Made by a program: the position numbers and the translations under genes. From Dioscorea cayenensis subsp. rotundata (lineage: Eukaryota > Streptophyta > Magnoliopsida > Dioscoreales > Dioscoreaceae), in NCBI RefSeq assembly GCF_009730915.1, contig NC_052495.1, positions 372,001 to 436,000 of the forward strand: a stretch of DNA of 64,000 nucleotides. The letters are read 5' to 3'. Below, in pieces: positions 36,031-47,071 of the stretch; the first letter of the stretch is position 1, and every line of letters begins with the position of its first letter. The notes below the pieces were generated by a model. That model was not told where the DNA came from. It saw nothing but the letters and a program-made list of their open reading frames with translations, and did not search any database.

Positions 36031-39001
36031 TGGGTTGTTAGATTGTGCATTTTGCTTTCATCTTATAGGATTTGTATATGTTGGATCTCTTGATTTTTGA
36101 AAACCCATGCCATTACCTTCTTTGTCCTAGTGGTACAAGTGTTGCATAACCCAATATGAGCTGCCTCTAAGATATTTTAGTAGATACTTTGGGTGTATGT
36201 AGGTGGTGACCTTAGCTTAAATGCAATGTTTACTAGTCAATTATTTGTTGCTTAAAGTTCTGTATATCTTGGTTTCCTTGTAGGCATTATAGTATCGAGG
36301 AAAAGTTGGTTTTACCGTAGGACCTCTTCAAGAGGGGTTTATTATTGTTGTTCGGATTGGGTTGGAATTTTGTCTTGTACCAAGTAAGTAATTCACACAT
36401 ATTATTTTGACAAGTTTTAATTGCAAAATTTCTGATATTATCTGTTTATATGTTTTAAAAACTCCCAAGAGTGGGAACTTGCAACCATTTTGTTTAACGG
36501 AATATTTGATCATTTTTGGGTTTTAAATTTTGGAATGTTTTGGAAAGTTTGCAGTATTCTTTCAGTGACTTCTAGTATATGGATTTTGAAAATGTAGAAA
36601 ATCCTGAACTTATTAGTCTTCAAAGATATTTTGTTATGAATATTGTAAGTGGTCTACTGATATCTTTTGTATATCATTTCATTTTTATTTTTTGTCCTTA
36701 TTTTTGGGATTTTTCTGAAAATATTGTTATGTTGAACATCTAATCATCTTTTAAATATTTGTTTGGTCATCCATTTGTTTATAATATCTGTGTATTCTTA
36801 TGCACTAGGATTGTGATCATGTTATGGTGTGATGATAAGATCAAAGTTCATGAAGTTAAGGTATTGTGAATGCCATATATGTTTTGAAGGATGTATGTTG
36901 ATTATAGATAATGTGGAATTGATGTCCAAGTTGACGTATAGGTTCTTGGAAGAAATGTTAGTATGGGTGAATGTCAGAAGTGAATAAATGGGATACTACA
37001 ACCATGAGGCAAGATTGAGTCTTGAAATTTCATGTTTTGATCTATTGTCTAGGATGGGGATAGCCTCTCCTTGATGATATTATTACTAAAATTATAAGGA
37101 TGCATTTTGGAAGTAAATTAGGTCATTTGGTGGTTTAGAGCTTAGAGACAATATTTCAAGGGTTATTGTGATATATTCCTACATATTTGAGACCTTTACA
37201 CTATATGCTTCATGCTGGGAATTTACTAGAGTTAATTTGCAAGTTATGATAATAAGTTGAGTGGAAATTGAGACTTGTATTTGGAGGTCATAGAGATGGA
37301 ATTTGTAGAAGATTAAATTTAAAAAGTTGTAATGATTTGTTTGATCTATTTATGTACTAAATTTCATCTTAATTGGGTCGTACACTCTATGAGATACGAT
37401 CCATTCTATTTTTCGTGTCCTAAAAATAATATTGTATAGACCTACAGATTTAGAGTCAAATTCCGGACTTAATAAGTAAAATTAGGTAAAGTGCTCAATA
37501 TAGAAAATATTCCTTCTTACCCTGACCTCTAATCTGCAAAATTTCAAGTTTATTGGATTTGTAGATTAGAAGTTACGATTTATTAAAAGACTTGTGCAAG
37601 ATGATGTCTCTATAGAGAATCTTAAGGTTTAGCATGATTTTTCTCACTTCTGGAGACAATTTTGAGAAGGATTTAACAAGAAAAAAAAATGTTTAGGATT
37701 GTCGTGAGTTTTGTTCTGCAAAATATCTTTGCAATTGTTAGTATGATCTTGGAGTTATGTGTTGTGAAATGAAACATGTTAGAAGTGATATTATGCCGAG
37801 ACCTTGAGAGTATAAATTTTCAGGGTGATTGGTTTTTATTTGATGATTTATTCAATTATTATATTTTGTAAATAATCTCTGTTTATTCAATTATTTTTCC
37901 TAAAGTGGTATTTTGAAATTCTATATTTTCATTTGCATGAATACTTGAAAAATATCTGTGAATATATTCTATTTTATGGCTTTGAAATTTGTCTGAATAT
38001 TTTGGGATCTCCAAATGAGCGATATGCAACCATGTCAGTGGAGGGTTAAACCCTGACCTTGTCGACAAGAAATTATGGAAAAATGAGACTGCAGTTTCGC
38101 ACTGTGTCGAGTTCGGTGAAATAATCAACGGCCACTTGATATTCAGTCTCAAGTCACTGAGGATAAATAAATAATCTCTGTTATTCTAGCTCGGGTCACC
38201 GATGATAAACAAATGACTTCTGGCATTTATAGTGAATTTGAAGACATACACTTGAAATCTGTTATTTTTTGGCTTTGCCCTTTTGAATTTTGATTTTTCT
38301 GCAAAAACACAAATATTTGTCCTGCCTTGATTTATATCGTATTTCTGGGTTTTGAATTCCGATAAATCATATTTGGAAATATTCTTTTATTAGAATATTT
38401 CACTTTGTATTTTGTTTAAATTATGTTTTGAAGACCTATGCTCATTTCTGACGAATTATTATTTGGAGTTATTAAATATGGTATTCTTTTGATTTTTAGT
38501 TATCTTGAATAGCGTTATTACTCGAGAACTATATCTCTGTTGAATTATTTATTTTGTATTTGTTTAAACTATATTTAAACTTTGAATTATTCTTAATATT
38601 TGAATTCAAGATTCATAAACCCTGTTGTTTTAAAACAATTTCTGGATTACTTACTAGTGCTAGTGAGCTTATGGATTTTCTTTAAATTTTTTTCAGATCA
38701 AGAGTGATAGACCAGCTTGGATCTTGAAAGATTGTCTGTAGATGTTGTCTTTCCTGTTATAAATTTTTGAGTTCTTGTCATTGTTTATCCCTATATTCTT
38801 GTATTTTGTATTTTAGATTTCTATATCCCGGTATTGTGTACTTTGTAGAGTCTGTAATCCTGTAACTCAGTTGGGTTATTATAGATTTGCCTATCCTGAA
38901 TCATATTCTGAGGACTTGCAGGCCTATGGGGCTCACACCTTGTTGGTCTGAGGCCGTTTGTCTCCGCATCGAGTCCAATGAGCTGGGTTCGGGGCGTAAC
39001 A
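33857..39001 (-). mobile_element. Large LTR insertion with 5-bp duplication, probably Ty3-type
   Basis: The segment starts TGTGGGCCCCAACTTTCC and ends GGGGCGTAACA, and is flanked by ATATC at 33852-33856 and 39002-39006. On the minus strand it begins TGTTACGCCCCGAACCC, the usual start of Tekay/Del-like Ty3 LTRs. Without the nested LTR at 34140-35586 it is about 3.7 kb, a plausible very long solo LTR. I find no protease, reverse transcriptase, RNase H or integrase frame. The insertion separates the lectin 3' flank (33691-33856) from the lectin gene. Confidence 0.7.
34140..35586 (-). mobile_element. Copia-type LTR, minus strand (copy 2, nested)
   Basis: It is co-linear with 28957-30400 over its whole length (shared GGTATAAGAACAAAGAGTAC, CTTTCCAAACTTGG-like and AAACTTAACA end segments) with many substitutions and small indels. 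The start reads TGTGGTAAG rather than TGTTATCAC. It lies inside the larger LTR insertion. No target duplication was found. Confidence 0.65.
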
Positions 39002-39367
39002 ATATCAATATAAAATATATAATTTAAAGTTCAAGAGAAAAAAAGAAGAAGTAAGATAATAATATGAAGCAAATTAATTTGCTTTATTTTTAAGATAGAG
39101 CAAGGTTACTCATGCACACAATTCAAAAGCAGCAGTAACATCTGTATGCTCTACAACTAGGTATATAGCCAATTGATCATACAAAGCAAGAAAGAACATA
39201 ATACAGTAGAAAGAAGCACACGCGTACAAGCTACTTTTATATATATAAACATGAACATCTCCATAGTAAAAGCACGTCTAATTAAATTGTCACCATCTCG
39301 ATATTCTCAACAACAACAATAGAAGCAGCACCAGCAGTAGAAGAAGAACCATCATAAAGCCAAGTCT
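39002..39367 (-). pseudogene. Displaced 3' end of the third lectin gene
   Basis: On the minus strand about 39288-39367 encodes the Asp-Gly-Ser-Ser / Ala-rich tail and the final EN-EMVTI-like codons of the family, followed by the conserved 3' flank. It is cut off from the rest of its gene by the insertion at 39368-39695. Confidence 0.65.
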
Positions 39368-39695
39368 GTTAGAATTAATCTTGTTATTGCATTTAGGACC
39401 CTATGTTATTTATATATTACGTTTAGGCAGTGTTGCATTTATGCATTTAAGTTTGCAGTTATGACCCTCCTTGTTTTATAAATTGCATTTGTATTTAAAA
39501 TTATGTTAGGATTATGTTTAGATAAGTTTGTTAGTTTGAATCTTTTTAGTTTCTTGGTGGCTAAGTAACTTAGTTTGAATTCAGTTATCAATATCAATAT
39601 AAAAGATAGAAAGGTGGGGAGTTTTTGTTGATCGCGTCAAAATTAACTCATCTTCTTTGAGTATTCTTTGTATGTTTTTCTCTGATTTTCCTAAG
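39368..39695 (+). mobile_element. Short LTR-like insertion in the third lectin gene
   Basis: This 328-bp segment begins (T)GTTAGAATTAATCTTG and contains TTGCATTTAGGACC, like the start of plant Copia LTRs. It ends TTTTCCTAAGA. The lectin sequence AGCCAAGTCT is present on both sides (39358-39367 and 39696-39705), so the target was duplicated. Ten bases is longer than the usual five for LTR elements, so the class is not settled. Confidence 0.6.
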
Positions 39696-40513
39696 AGCCA
39701 AGTCTTAAGTCCATAAATAGCAATCCGACCAAAATACCGAAGAAAACAAACATATAGTTTCTCTCTGGCTGCATATCCAACTTTCCACTTTGTATAAACT
39801 CCATATTCATTATACCCTTGAAGACGAAGCTCTCCATGAGACGAAAACTCAAGGAAGCAATGTGTTGGTCCAGCACTCGTTGTCCATGAATGCCATATAG
39901 TCTTATTAGTAGTACCATCCTTCACAGTGAGTGCACACTTATTAGTAATAACAGTTGAAACCTTGCCGTTTTGTGCAATAACAACATCACCATTCGCACT
40001 ACCAGTGACAATGTCACCAGAGAAAATAATGTAATCTGCGAACCCTGTCTTTAGCTTTTCATGGTTAAGGCCTCTGGTGGGTTCGTTGATATTAAATAAA
40101 GTTGAACGCGAGACACCATTGTTCCAGATGGCAGGCCCGAAGATACCAAGCTTGATGTCTACGAATCGCAAAGCGTAACTCTCGGAGTAGGCCTTCTTGC
40201 TGATCGCTTGGGTGATGGTTCGCTCATTATCAGGAACCAGAAGAAGTCGGCCATATTGGTTGACTAAGAGGGCACAGTATGAGGTGGTGGTGCTCGTGTT
40301 GAAGTCTAGGACGGGGATGCCGGCTTTGTAGAGTATAAGGCCACAGTCGTTGGATAGGGATAAAGTTAGGTCACCGTCGGTGAGGCTTTGGCTGCCGAAG
40401 AGGAATTGGAGAGGCTCCAAGAACATGGTTTGGGTTTCTGCATGGGAGGATGATGGGAGGATGAGAAGACTTAGGGAAAGGATTAATGGGAGGAGATGAT
40501 AGTGATCAACCAT
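39581..40513 (-). CDS. GNA-type lectin with transposon-derived C-terminus
   Basis: This open frame encodes 310 residues from the ATG at 40513 (MVDHYHLLPLIL...). An in-frame ATG at 40669 would add 52 residues, but the paralogues start at the equivalent of 40513 and the TATA box (40588-40595) lies between the two, so I reject the longer form. It has a signal peptide (about 1-25), a first lectin domain (FLFGSQSLTDGDLTLSLSND, IFGPAIWNNG) and a second (GSANGDVVIAQNG, YGLKTW). After LKTWL the last 37 residues are encoded by the inserted LTR-like sequence (starting LGKSEKNIQ, ending FYIDIDN) and replace the family's DGSS...EKIEMVTI tail. Both domains are complete, so a folded secreted protein is possible. 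Sugar sites are as degenerate as in the intact copy. Confidence 0.75.
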   Translation of the reverse strand: MVDHYHLLPLILSLSLLILPSSSHAETQTMFLEPLQFLFGSQSLTDGDLTLSLSNDCGLILYKAGIPVLDFNTSTTTSYCALLVNQYGRLLLVPDNERTITQAISKKAYSESYALRFVDIKLGIFGPAIWNNGVSRSTLFNINEPTRGLNHEKLKTGFADYIIFSGDIVTGSANGDVVIAQNGKVSTVITNKCALTVKDGTTNKTIWHSWTTSAGPTHCFLEFSSHGELRLQGYNEYGVYTKWKVGYAAREKLYVCFLRYFGRIAIYGLKTWLLGKSEKNIQRILKEDELILTRSTKTPHLSIFYIDIDN

Positions 40514-40587
40514 TTGGTTTAGTTGGTTTTGGTTTCTTAATTTGAGTTTGTGTGAGCTTGAGGTGGATGTAATTAAGGTTGCATAAA

Positions 40588-40595
40588 TATTTATA
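40588..40595 (-). promoter_or_regulatory. TATA box of the third lectin copy
   Basis: TATAAATA on the minus strand, about 75 bp upstream of the ATG at 40513, at the same place as in the intact copy. It supports the 40513 start over the upstream ATG at 40669. Confidence 0.65.
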
Positions 40596-40708
40596 GATGG
40601 AGGGAAAGGGGAAGTTGTATAATTGAGGGGTGGTTTGGTCAATTTACTTGCATGGACAAATGGTGACATGCTTTTTTTTTCTTGTCAATTTATGGTGTTG
40701 TATTTTTC

Positions 40709-40969
40709 TAGAATCTTGTAAAAATTATTAAAATGAATAAACCATAATTTTATTGAAAAGAAAACGGAGCAAAAACAAAAAGTACAAAGTGAACTAGCAA
40801 CAAATAGTAAGGGAAACAACAACAAAAAGATAGAGAGTTATCACCAAAGTAATAAGCTTCTAACAGCAAAGCAAACTAAAAAAGCCAACAAAAAACAAGA
40901 ACAAAGAAAAACAGAAACGCAGCTATGAAGACGAAGTCCGCCGGAAGGAAGCAAAGGTCTTTATCTGCT
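40709..40969 (-). mobile_element. 5'-truncated LINE fragment with 25-bp target duplication
   Basis: It is flanked by GTCAATTTATGGTGTTG... at 40684-40708 and by the same 25 bases with one mismatch at 40970-40994; these belong to the lectin promoter. On the minus strand it ends with CAATAAAATTATGGTTTATTC, typical of the 3' end of plant L1-type LINEs. No coding remains. Confidence 0.65.
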
Positions 40970-41187
40970 GTCAATTTAAGGTGTTGTATTTTTCCTGAAT
41001 TTGTGGTCCTTGTTTTTTTTTTTTTTACTAATAATTAATAGATATGTGATTCTAAAATATTTAATTAATTAATTTTTTTTAACATTTGTCACTTTAGTAC
41101 ACACTTATACCTGTTAAGTTTGTTAACACTGGCTTGAAAAGATTCCGATGGATAAACAACATATTTTATATTTTAAATTAATGAAAA

Positions 41188-42187
41188 NNNNNNNNNNNNN
41201 NNNNNNNNNNNNNNNNNNNNNNNNNNNNNNNNNNNNNNNNNNNNNNNNNNNNNNNNNNNNNNNNNNNNNNNNNNNNNNNNNNNNNNNNNNNNNNNNNNNN
41301 NNNNNNNNNNNNNNNNNNNNNNNNNNNNNNNNNNNNNNNNNNNNNNNNNNNNNNNNNNNNNNNNNNNNNNNNNNNNNNNNNNNNNNNNNNNNNNNNNNNN
41401 NNNNNNNNNNNNNNNNNNNNNNNNNNNNNNNNNNNNNNNNNNNNNNNNNNNNNNNNNNNNNNNNNNNNNNNNNNNNNNNNNNNNNNNNNNNNNNNNNNNN
41501 NNNNNNNNNNNNNNNNNNNNNNNNNNNNNNNNNNNNNNNNNNNNNNNNNNNNNNNNNNNNNNNNNNNNNNNNNNNNNNNNNNNNNNNNNNNNNNNNNNNN
41601 NNNNNNNNNNNNNNNNNNNNNNNNNNNNNNNNNNNNNNNNNNNNNNNNNNNNNNNNNNNNNNNNNNNNNNNNNNNNNNNNNNNNNNNNNNNNNNNNNNNN
41701 NNNNNNNNNNNNNNNNNNNNNNNNNNNNNNNNNNNNNNNNNNNNNNNNNNNNNNNNNNNNNNNNNNNNNNNNNNNNNNNNNNNNNNNNNNNNNNNNNNNN
41801 NNNNNNNNNNNNNNNNNNNNNNNNNNNNNNNNNNNNNNNNNNNNNNNNNNNNNNNNNNNNNNNNNNNNNNNNNNNNNNNNNNNNNNNNNNNNNNNNNNNN
41901 NNNNNNNNNNNNNNNNNNNNNNNNNNNNNNNNNNNNNNNNNNNNNNNNNNNNNNNNNNNNNNNNNNNNNNNNNNNNNNNNNNNNNNNNNNNNNNNNNNNN
42001 NNNNNNNNNNNNNNNNNNNNNNNNNNNNNNNNNNNNNNNNNNNNNNNNNNNNNNNNNNNNNNNNNNNNNNNNNNNNNNNNNNNNNNNNNNNNNNNNNNNN
42101 NNNNNNNNNNNNNNNNNNNNNNNNNNNNNNNNNNNNNNNNNNNNNNNNNNNNNNNNNNNNNNNNNNNNNNNNNNNNNNNNNNNNNNN
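41188..42187. other. Assembly gap of exactly 1000 N
   Basis: A round-number run of N marks a scaffold join of unknown true size, just beyond the promoter of the third lectin copy. The 350-codon open frame spanning it is an artefact of the N run. Confidence 0.99.
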
Positions 42188-43047
42188 GAGGGGTATTTAA
42201 AAAAGTAAAGAAACTATTTAGAAAATTATACCTATGAATATATATATATATATATATATAGGAGTTTTCATTTTTGCCTTAGTTTTCAAGAAGTGGCTTT
42301 TCTCGATGTGACATTAATTTGTGTGTTATTATTTACAATGTACTTATAGTTTTACAGTTTATTTATTTTATTAAATATCATCATATTCAATACCGTAGTT
42401 AAGTAATTTCCTTCCTAGCTTAAAAACTGAAACATGCAATATGGTAATTAGTATTTTATTTATAACATATAAGGCCGACTTTTATCTTTTGGCTTTAACC
42501 TTCTTCTGTTAATAAATAACAAAAGCTAAAGTCCTTTTTCATAGTAGTAAGAAGGACTATTCAGTTCTTAAAATCACCTATAAACAATAAACGTGACTTG
42601 GTGACCAAGCCCCAAACCGCTGGCAAGTCTCTTTCCATTTTCTTCTATTTACCCTTGAGAGGAAATTCTCTCTTAGTTCAGAGTTTATTTGTATTTTGGT
42701 GTGTTGTTTATTTTTTTCACCTCGATTGTATTTACGTATTTTTCCTATTATATGGATTCTTGTGACATTTTATGTTGTTTGGTTTTTTTAATAAAATTAT
42801 GATTTATTTATTTTAAAAAAAATCATGTCCACAATTAAAAAATATTAAATAAATTTTATTTTATTATAAAAATCACCGACTCTTAATTTACTATGTTATG
42901 AAAGGACAACTTTCTTCTACGGAATTATTCCACTTTCTTCTACGGATAAATTTTGGTGAGAAATATCATTATATAAAAAAACCTCAATTTATTTATTATT
43001 TTATTTATTTATCTCTTCTTTTTACCTTAAATTTTTCCTTAAATTTG
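42188..43047. other. AT-rich DNA with LINE-tail-like sequence
   Basis: About 42640-42815 is T-rich and ends TTAATAAAATTATGATTTATTT then poly-A-like sequence, as in plant LINE 3' ends. The rest shows nothing recognisable. Confidence 0.35.
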
Positions 43048-43420
43048 GTCATTGGCGCCAAAAGGATGCATTTGATTCTCTAAAAACTAAGTTAAACATA
43101 CTGAACAATCCTAAGATTGACCTTATCCCACACCATTGGAATAGAATTGCTAATGCTTTGGCTGCTCATGGCATCAATTCGGCTCATCTATCTTTATTTC
43201 ACTTGGGCATGGAGAGACCATTTTGGCTTATGAAGTTGATCAATTAGTCTGGTTTTTCCTACTAGTGTCTTTGTTTATTTTCCTGTTTTTTCTTGTTTCT
43301 TTGTGTTTCCTTAGTTTTTTTTATTTTGGTTTTGTTTTCTTTAATTGTACTCAGACTTTTGTTTCCTGATTTTCTTTAATAATAATTAGCTACTCTGTAG
43401 CTCTTTTCCCAAAAACTTAT
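43048..43420 (+). mobile_element. LINE 3' fragment with RNase H C-terminus
   Basis: A frame ending at the TAG at 43245-43247 encodes ...LIPHHWNRIANALAAHG followed by HLSLFHLGMERPFWL and MKLIN, the typical end of the RNase H domain of plant L1-type LINEs. A T-rich untranslated tail and TTTCTTTAATAATAATTAG follow. The fragment is 5'-truncated and dead. Confidence 0.65.
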
Positions 43421-44443
43421 TTATCATTATCTCTTTTGTTTCACAAATACGATGGAAAAATCACTTTAGCAATGGCGAAGTGTCGAGATTTTTTTCTCAT
43501 CATCCGTAAAATAAGTATCATGGATGTCATTGTCTAACCTTCAGCAATGGCGAAGTGTCGAGGTTTTTTCTACTTTGATCTACATTTTGGGCAAAACGAA
43601 ATTAAAGTTGTGTTTCATATTAAATAAAACATTTCGGGGAGTTTGATATATCCATGTTATACTTGTGTCCGACACTGACACAACATGGACACTCCCGGAC
43701 ATGGTGTTGATGTCGGTGTCGAATACTCAGGACATTTATGCGCTTTATAAATGATTTTTTTTAACATACCCATTTATATTTCCCAATTGCTTCTCAATAC
43801 TATAGATTATCAAAATAATCTATAATAAATATATGAAGTATATTACATGAAAAATATATAGATTTATATTTATAATAAATATTGTATACAACTATATAAT
43901 AATTTTTATAGTTGTATCCTGTAGTACTCATGTCTTTAATTTTCACCATGTTTGTGTCCGTCTTGTATCGTGTCACTTTGTTCGTGTCTGTGCTTCTTGG
44001 CCTTTCATCTCATCAAATAATCGGGGAATAAACTTGTTTTGTTTTCTATTTGAACCACTTGCATCTCAACTGTGTTGTATTTTATTCAAACAAACAGTTT
44101 TACTGATTTTTGCATGATCAAATGCAAAACAAAGTCAGCGGAATTACGGAGTAGTCTGCTTCATCATAGGTTGGCATGATTTGATGCAAAAGCTTTCACT
44201 TTGCTGTTTAGTTTTGCAATTTTTTTGGTTCAAATCTAGTGGAGTATTTGCATGCATGACTAGCAATCTAATTAGACAAAAAAGCTTTCTTCTTTTTCAT
44301 ATTAAACAAAAGTTCTAGTTTTGATGTTTTAAATGGAAAAATTCATAATTTTCAATTATTATTTGTTATTATATATCATAGTGTTTCTGACTTCCAAGTG
44401 TATAAAAATCCTAGAAAGAGTGTGCCACTGCATTGCAAGAAGC
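43421..44443. other. Intergenic, with GTGTCCG-rich repeat remnant
   Basis: About 43660-43735 and 43935-44005 carry GTGTCCGACACTGACACAA- and GTGTCCGTC-type words in both orientations, as in decayed DNA transposons with ACGTGTCC-like ends. An earlier direct repeat, AGCAATGGCGAAGTGTCGAG, occurs twice (about 43470 and 43543). There is no gene. Confidence 0.35.
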
Positions 44444-46477
44444 ATGGATATTTCTAAAGCTCAGAGCTTGCCAAGAAGCAGAAGCTTGAGCATGAGAGCT
44501 CCTTCAAGAGATGCGAGTGATTTAATCCGTGATTCATTCACTTTGTCAAGAGATTTGGTGGAGGAGATGCTCAGAGATGTTGATGGTTCTGTGATTGCAC
44601 AAGCAGGAGATAGTGGTAGTAGAGTAGCTGATGATTTGGCTGCTGAAATAAATGAGCAATTGGATTTGTTTTCTTTGAATAATGTTGAGGCAAATGGGAA
44701 AGTAGCTGCTTCTCCACTTCCCACTGATGCTATCTTGCATTTAGGTGAGAAGAATCAGATTGAAATTAAGAGGAGTTCATCTCTCAAGGTGAAGAAAGAA
44801 AAGCTGACACACTCTCTTTGATTGTGTGCTTTTGTTGAATGAATATCTGCAATTTGTTATGCCACTTTTAATTAATGTTTTGTCTGCAGGAAAAGAAAGA
44901 TAAGCTTCCGGGGGGATTGGATCACCTTTCTTATTTGATTCACTTGGCTGTGTTTGGAATTTTGGGGGTAAACTCTTGAACTCCTTTAAGGACTGTTGGG
45001 ATTCTGAAATTTTGTATTTAATGTCTTCTAAATAAACTATAAACCTTGAGAGAATTTTTTTTTTTAAAAAAAATTGCAAGTATATATGGAAGTATGTCCA
45101 TTGACATCTATTAGATGTTGTGCCACTTGATTTTCATGGCACAAACTCAAACTCATTATATATATGAGACTTTTGAATATGTATTTGTTCTAAGATGTTC
45201 ATAACCATCTTTATTGATCATAAGCAGCTGTTCACAAGATACCTATTGCAGAAGCTTCTTGGTCCTGGCCTTGTTAAGCTCACAGGGGAAATTTCAGCAC
45301 TGTACCCTGATCCCCTGCCTGTTATTGCATGCCTCATTGTATGTTTTACATATATATATATATATATGTGTGTGTGTGTTCCCTGCTTTAATCCATTTAA
45401 TTTGATTTACACCATAAGATAAATTTAACATACAATTTTTATCAGTCAGGTTCCTTCTTCATGGCATGGTTTGGTGTGATATTCAGGGCTGATCTCCGTG
45501 ATATATCCGATCATTTGGTGATTGGATTAACTACAGGATATCTTGGAAGCCTTTCCACCTTTAGTGGATTAATTATGAACATGCTTGATTTCTCAACAAG
45601 AGGCCATTGGGTATTCGCCATCGGTTACATAGTTCTCGGTAATTTTTTTTAATAACTACATCCACACTGTTGATTATTTTTACATTGTTTGTATTTTGAT
45701 TCTTTAATTTTATATCATAGGATTGGCAGTCATGAATGAGAGCATGCGATACGGGTTAGAGACAGCAGAGGTGCTTCGCAAATGTATACTGAATTGGCAC
45801 AACAAAAGCTCTCAAAAAACCAAAGTTATGCTTCAAAAACTTGAGAGTGAACACTTATAATCGACGTATTTTAGTTCTGATATCGATGATAATGATCTAC
45901 ATCACTTTATGGAGCTTAAGTTGTGTATTAGCGACGAGGAAGCTAGATAGCGTCGCTAGTGGAGCTGTTCTTTGGTTAGGCTGTTTGGTTGGACCACCGG
46001 GCGTGTGGATCCGATGGTACCTTGCAAGACTAAATGGCCGGGGAATTGGAAGGAAGGGAATCCTCAAATGGCTTCCAACAGGAACATTAATTGTCAATGT
46101 TCTTGCATGTTGTATCATGGCAGCACTCTCAACAATTACTAAAGAGGTTCACAGACCAAACTTGTTCTAAATTTAAATGTCTGTCTTATTATTATCGAAA
46201 ATGAATCTATAATCTTGATTATTATTATTATTACTATTACTATCACAGGTGAACACAAAGAGATGTCAGATCATTGCAAGAGGAATTCAATTTGGGTTTG
46301 TAGGCTCTTTAAGTACTATTGCTGCTTTTGCTGCAGAAATTTTTGCAATGAGGCAGAAATGGACACTTTTTGAGGGCTAATGCTTACATGCTACTTACTG
46401 TCATTCCTTCTTTTGGACTTGGGACTCTGATTTACTCTTTACCAGTTTGGTTGAAACATTACAATTTGTTGAATTAA
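44444..46477 (+). CDS. FEX: FEX/CrcB-type fluoride export protein, two frameshifts
   Basis: Six exons are inferred from frame and GT-AG sites: 44444-44788, 44890-44967, 45228-45338, 45446-45638, 45721-46146 and 46249-46477. The first exon is a soluble N-terminus (MDISKAQSLPRSRSLS...). Two homologous CrcB membrane domains follow, as in eukaryotic FEX proteins, which pass fluoride out across the plasma membrane. Hallmarks are GSFFMAWFGVIFRADLRD and GYLGSLSTFSG in domain 1, and GFVGSLSTIAAFAAEIFAMR and FGLGTLIYSLPVW in domain 2. The frame breaks twice: between KVMLQ and VNTYNRR in exon 5 (A-runs 45814-45819 or 45835-45839) and after MRQKW in exon 6 (T-run 46367-46371). Each break looks like one extra base in a homopolymer; with both discounted the six exons total 460 codons. 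Either assembly error or a recent pseudogene. An upstream in-frame ATG at 44333 adds a poorly supported hydrophobic leader. Confidence 0.85.
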
Positions 46478-46639
46478 TCTCCAAAAACAAATACATACAT
46501 ATATATATATATATATATATTCAGCTGGCTGCAGGTGTTTCTGAAGATTAATATTTTTTTCAGCTACTACTGAGATCGAAGAATGATAGCAACGGCATTT
46601 GCCGTGCCGGTCATTTCTTGATCTTCGTATTCGGATTAT

Positions 46640-46835
46640 ATTTCTATGTATACACAAACAAGTAAGCATGTAACTTGGTATGGTTGCAGTTGTGATTGAA
46701 AAGTCTCAAATTTGAATCCCTCATATTACAATTCATGTTCAAGACCCTGTGAGTCAAGTCATCGTAACTGGTGCACCTCCGTATCCGCTTATCTTTTGTT
46801 TTGTCTTGTCGACTTTATTAAAAAAAAAAAAATTT
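46640..46835 (+). mobile_element. SINE-like sequence
   Basis: A tRNA-like ACTTGGTATGGTTGCAG head, CAAATTTGAATCCC as a B-box-like word, and a TTGTCGACTTTATT end followed by a long A run resemble the end of the SINE at 28338 (TTGTCGACTTTTGTC plus A-rich tail). No target duplication was fixed. Confidence 0.45.
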
Positions 46836-47071
46836 GTATGAAAAATATATACTTTGCCATTATGTAATTATCACACTGTTTTTTTTAAAATAATAATTCA
46901 TACAATTAAAGTTAATATTCAGATTTTAATATTAAACTCCAATATAAAATCTTGACCCGTTTATAGGAATACTATTTCGGGTTATCGGGTTTCCACCCGA
47001 ATCCGCTTCTTTGTCTCTATAAATTCAGGGCGCCAACATCTCCTCTTCGTCTTCCCTCCATTCCATCATCA

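Noticed and set aside
40514-40669. 52-residue N-terminal extension of the third lectin copy
   Set aside because: The paralogues start at the downstream ATG, the signal peptide follows that ATG, and a conserved TATA box lies between the two starts.
41148-42200. 350-codon open frame
   Set aside because: It consists almost wholly of N and is an artefact of the assembly gap.
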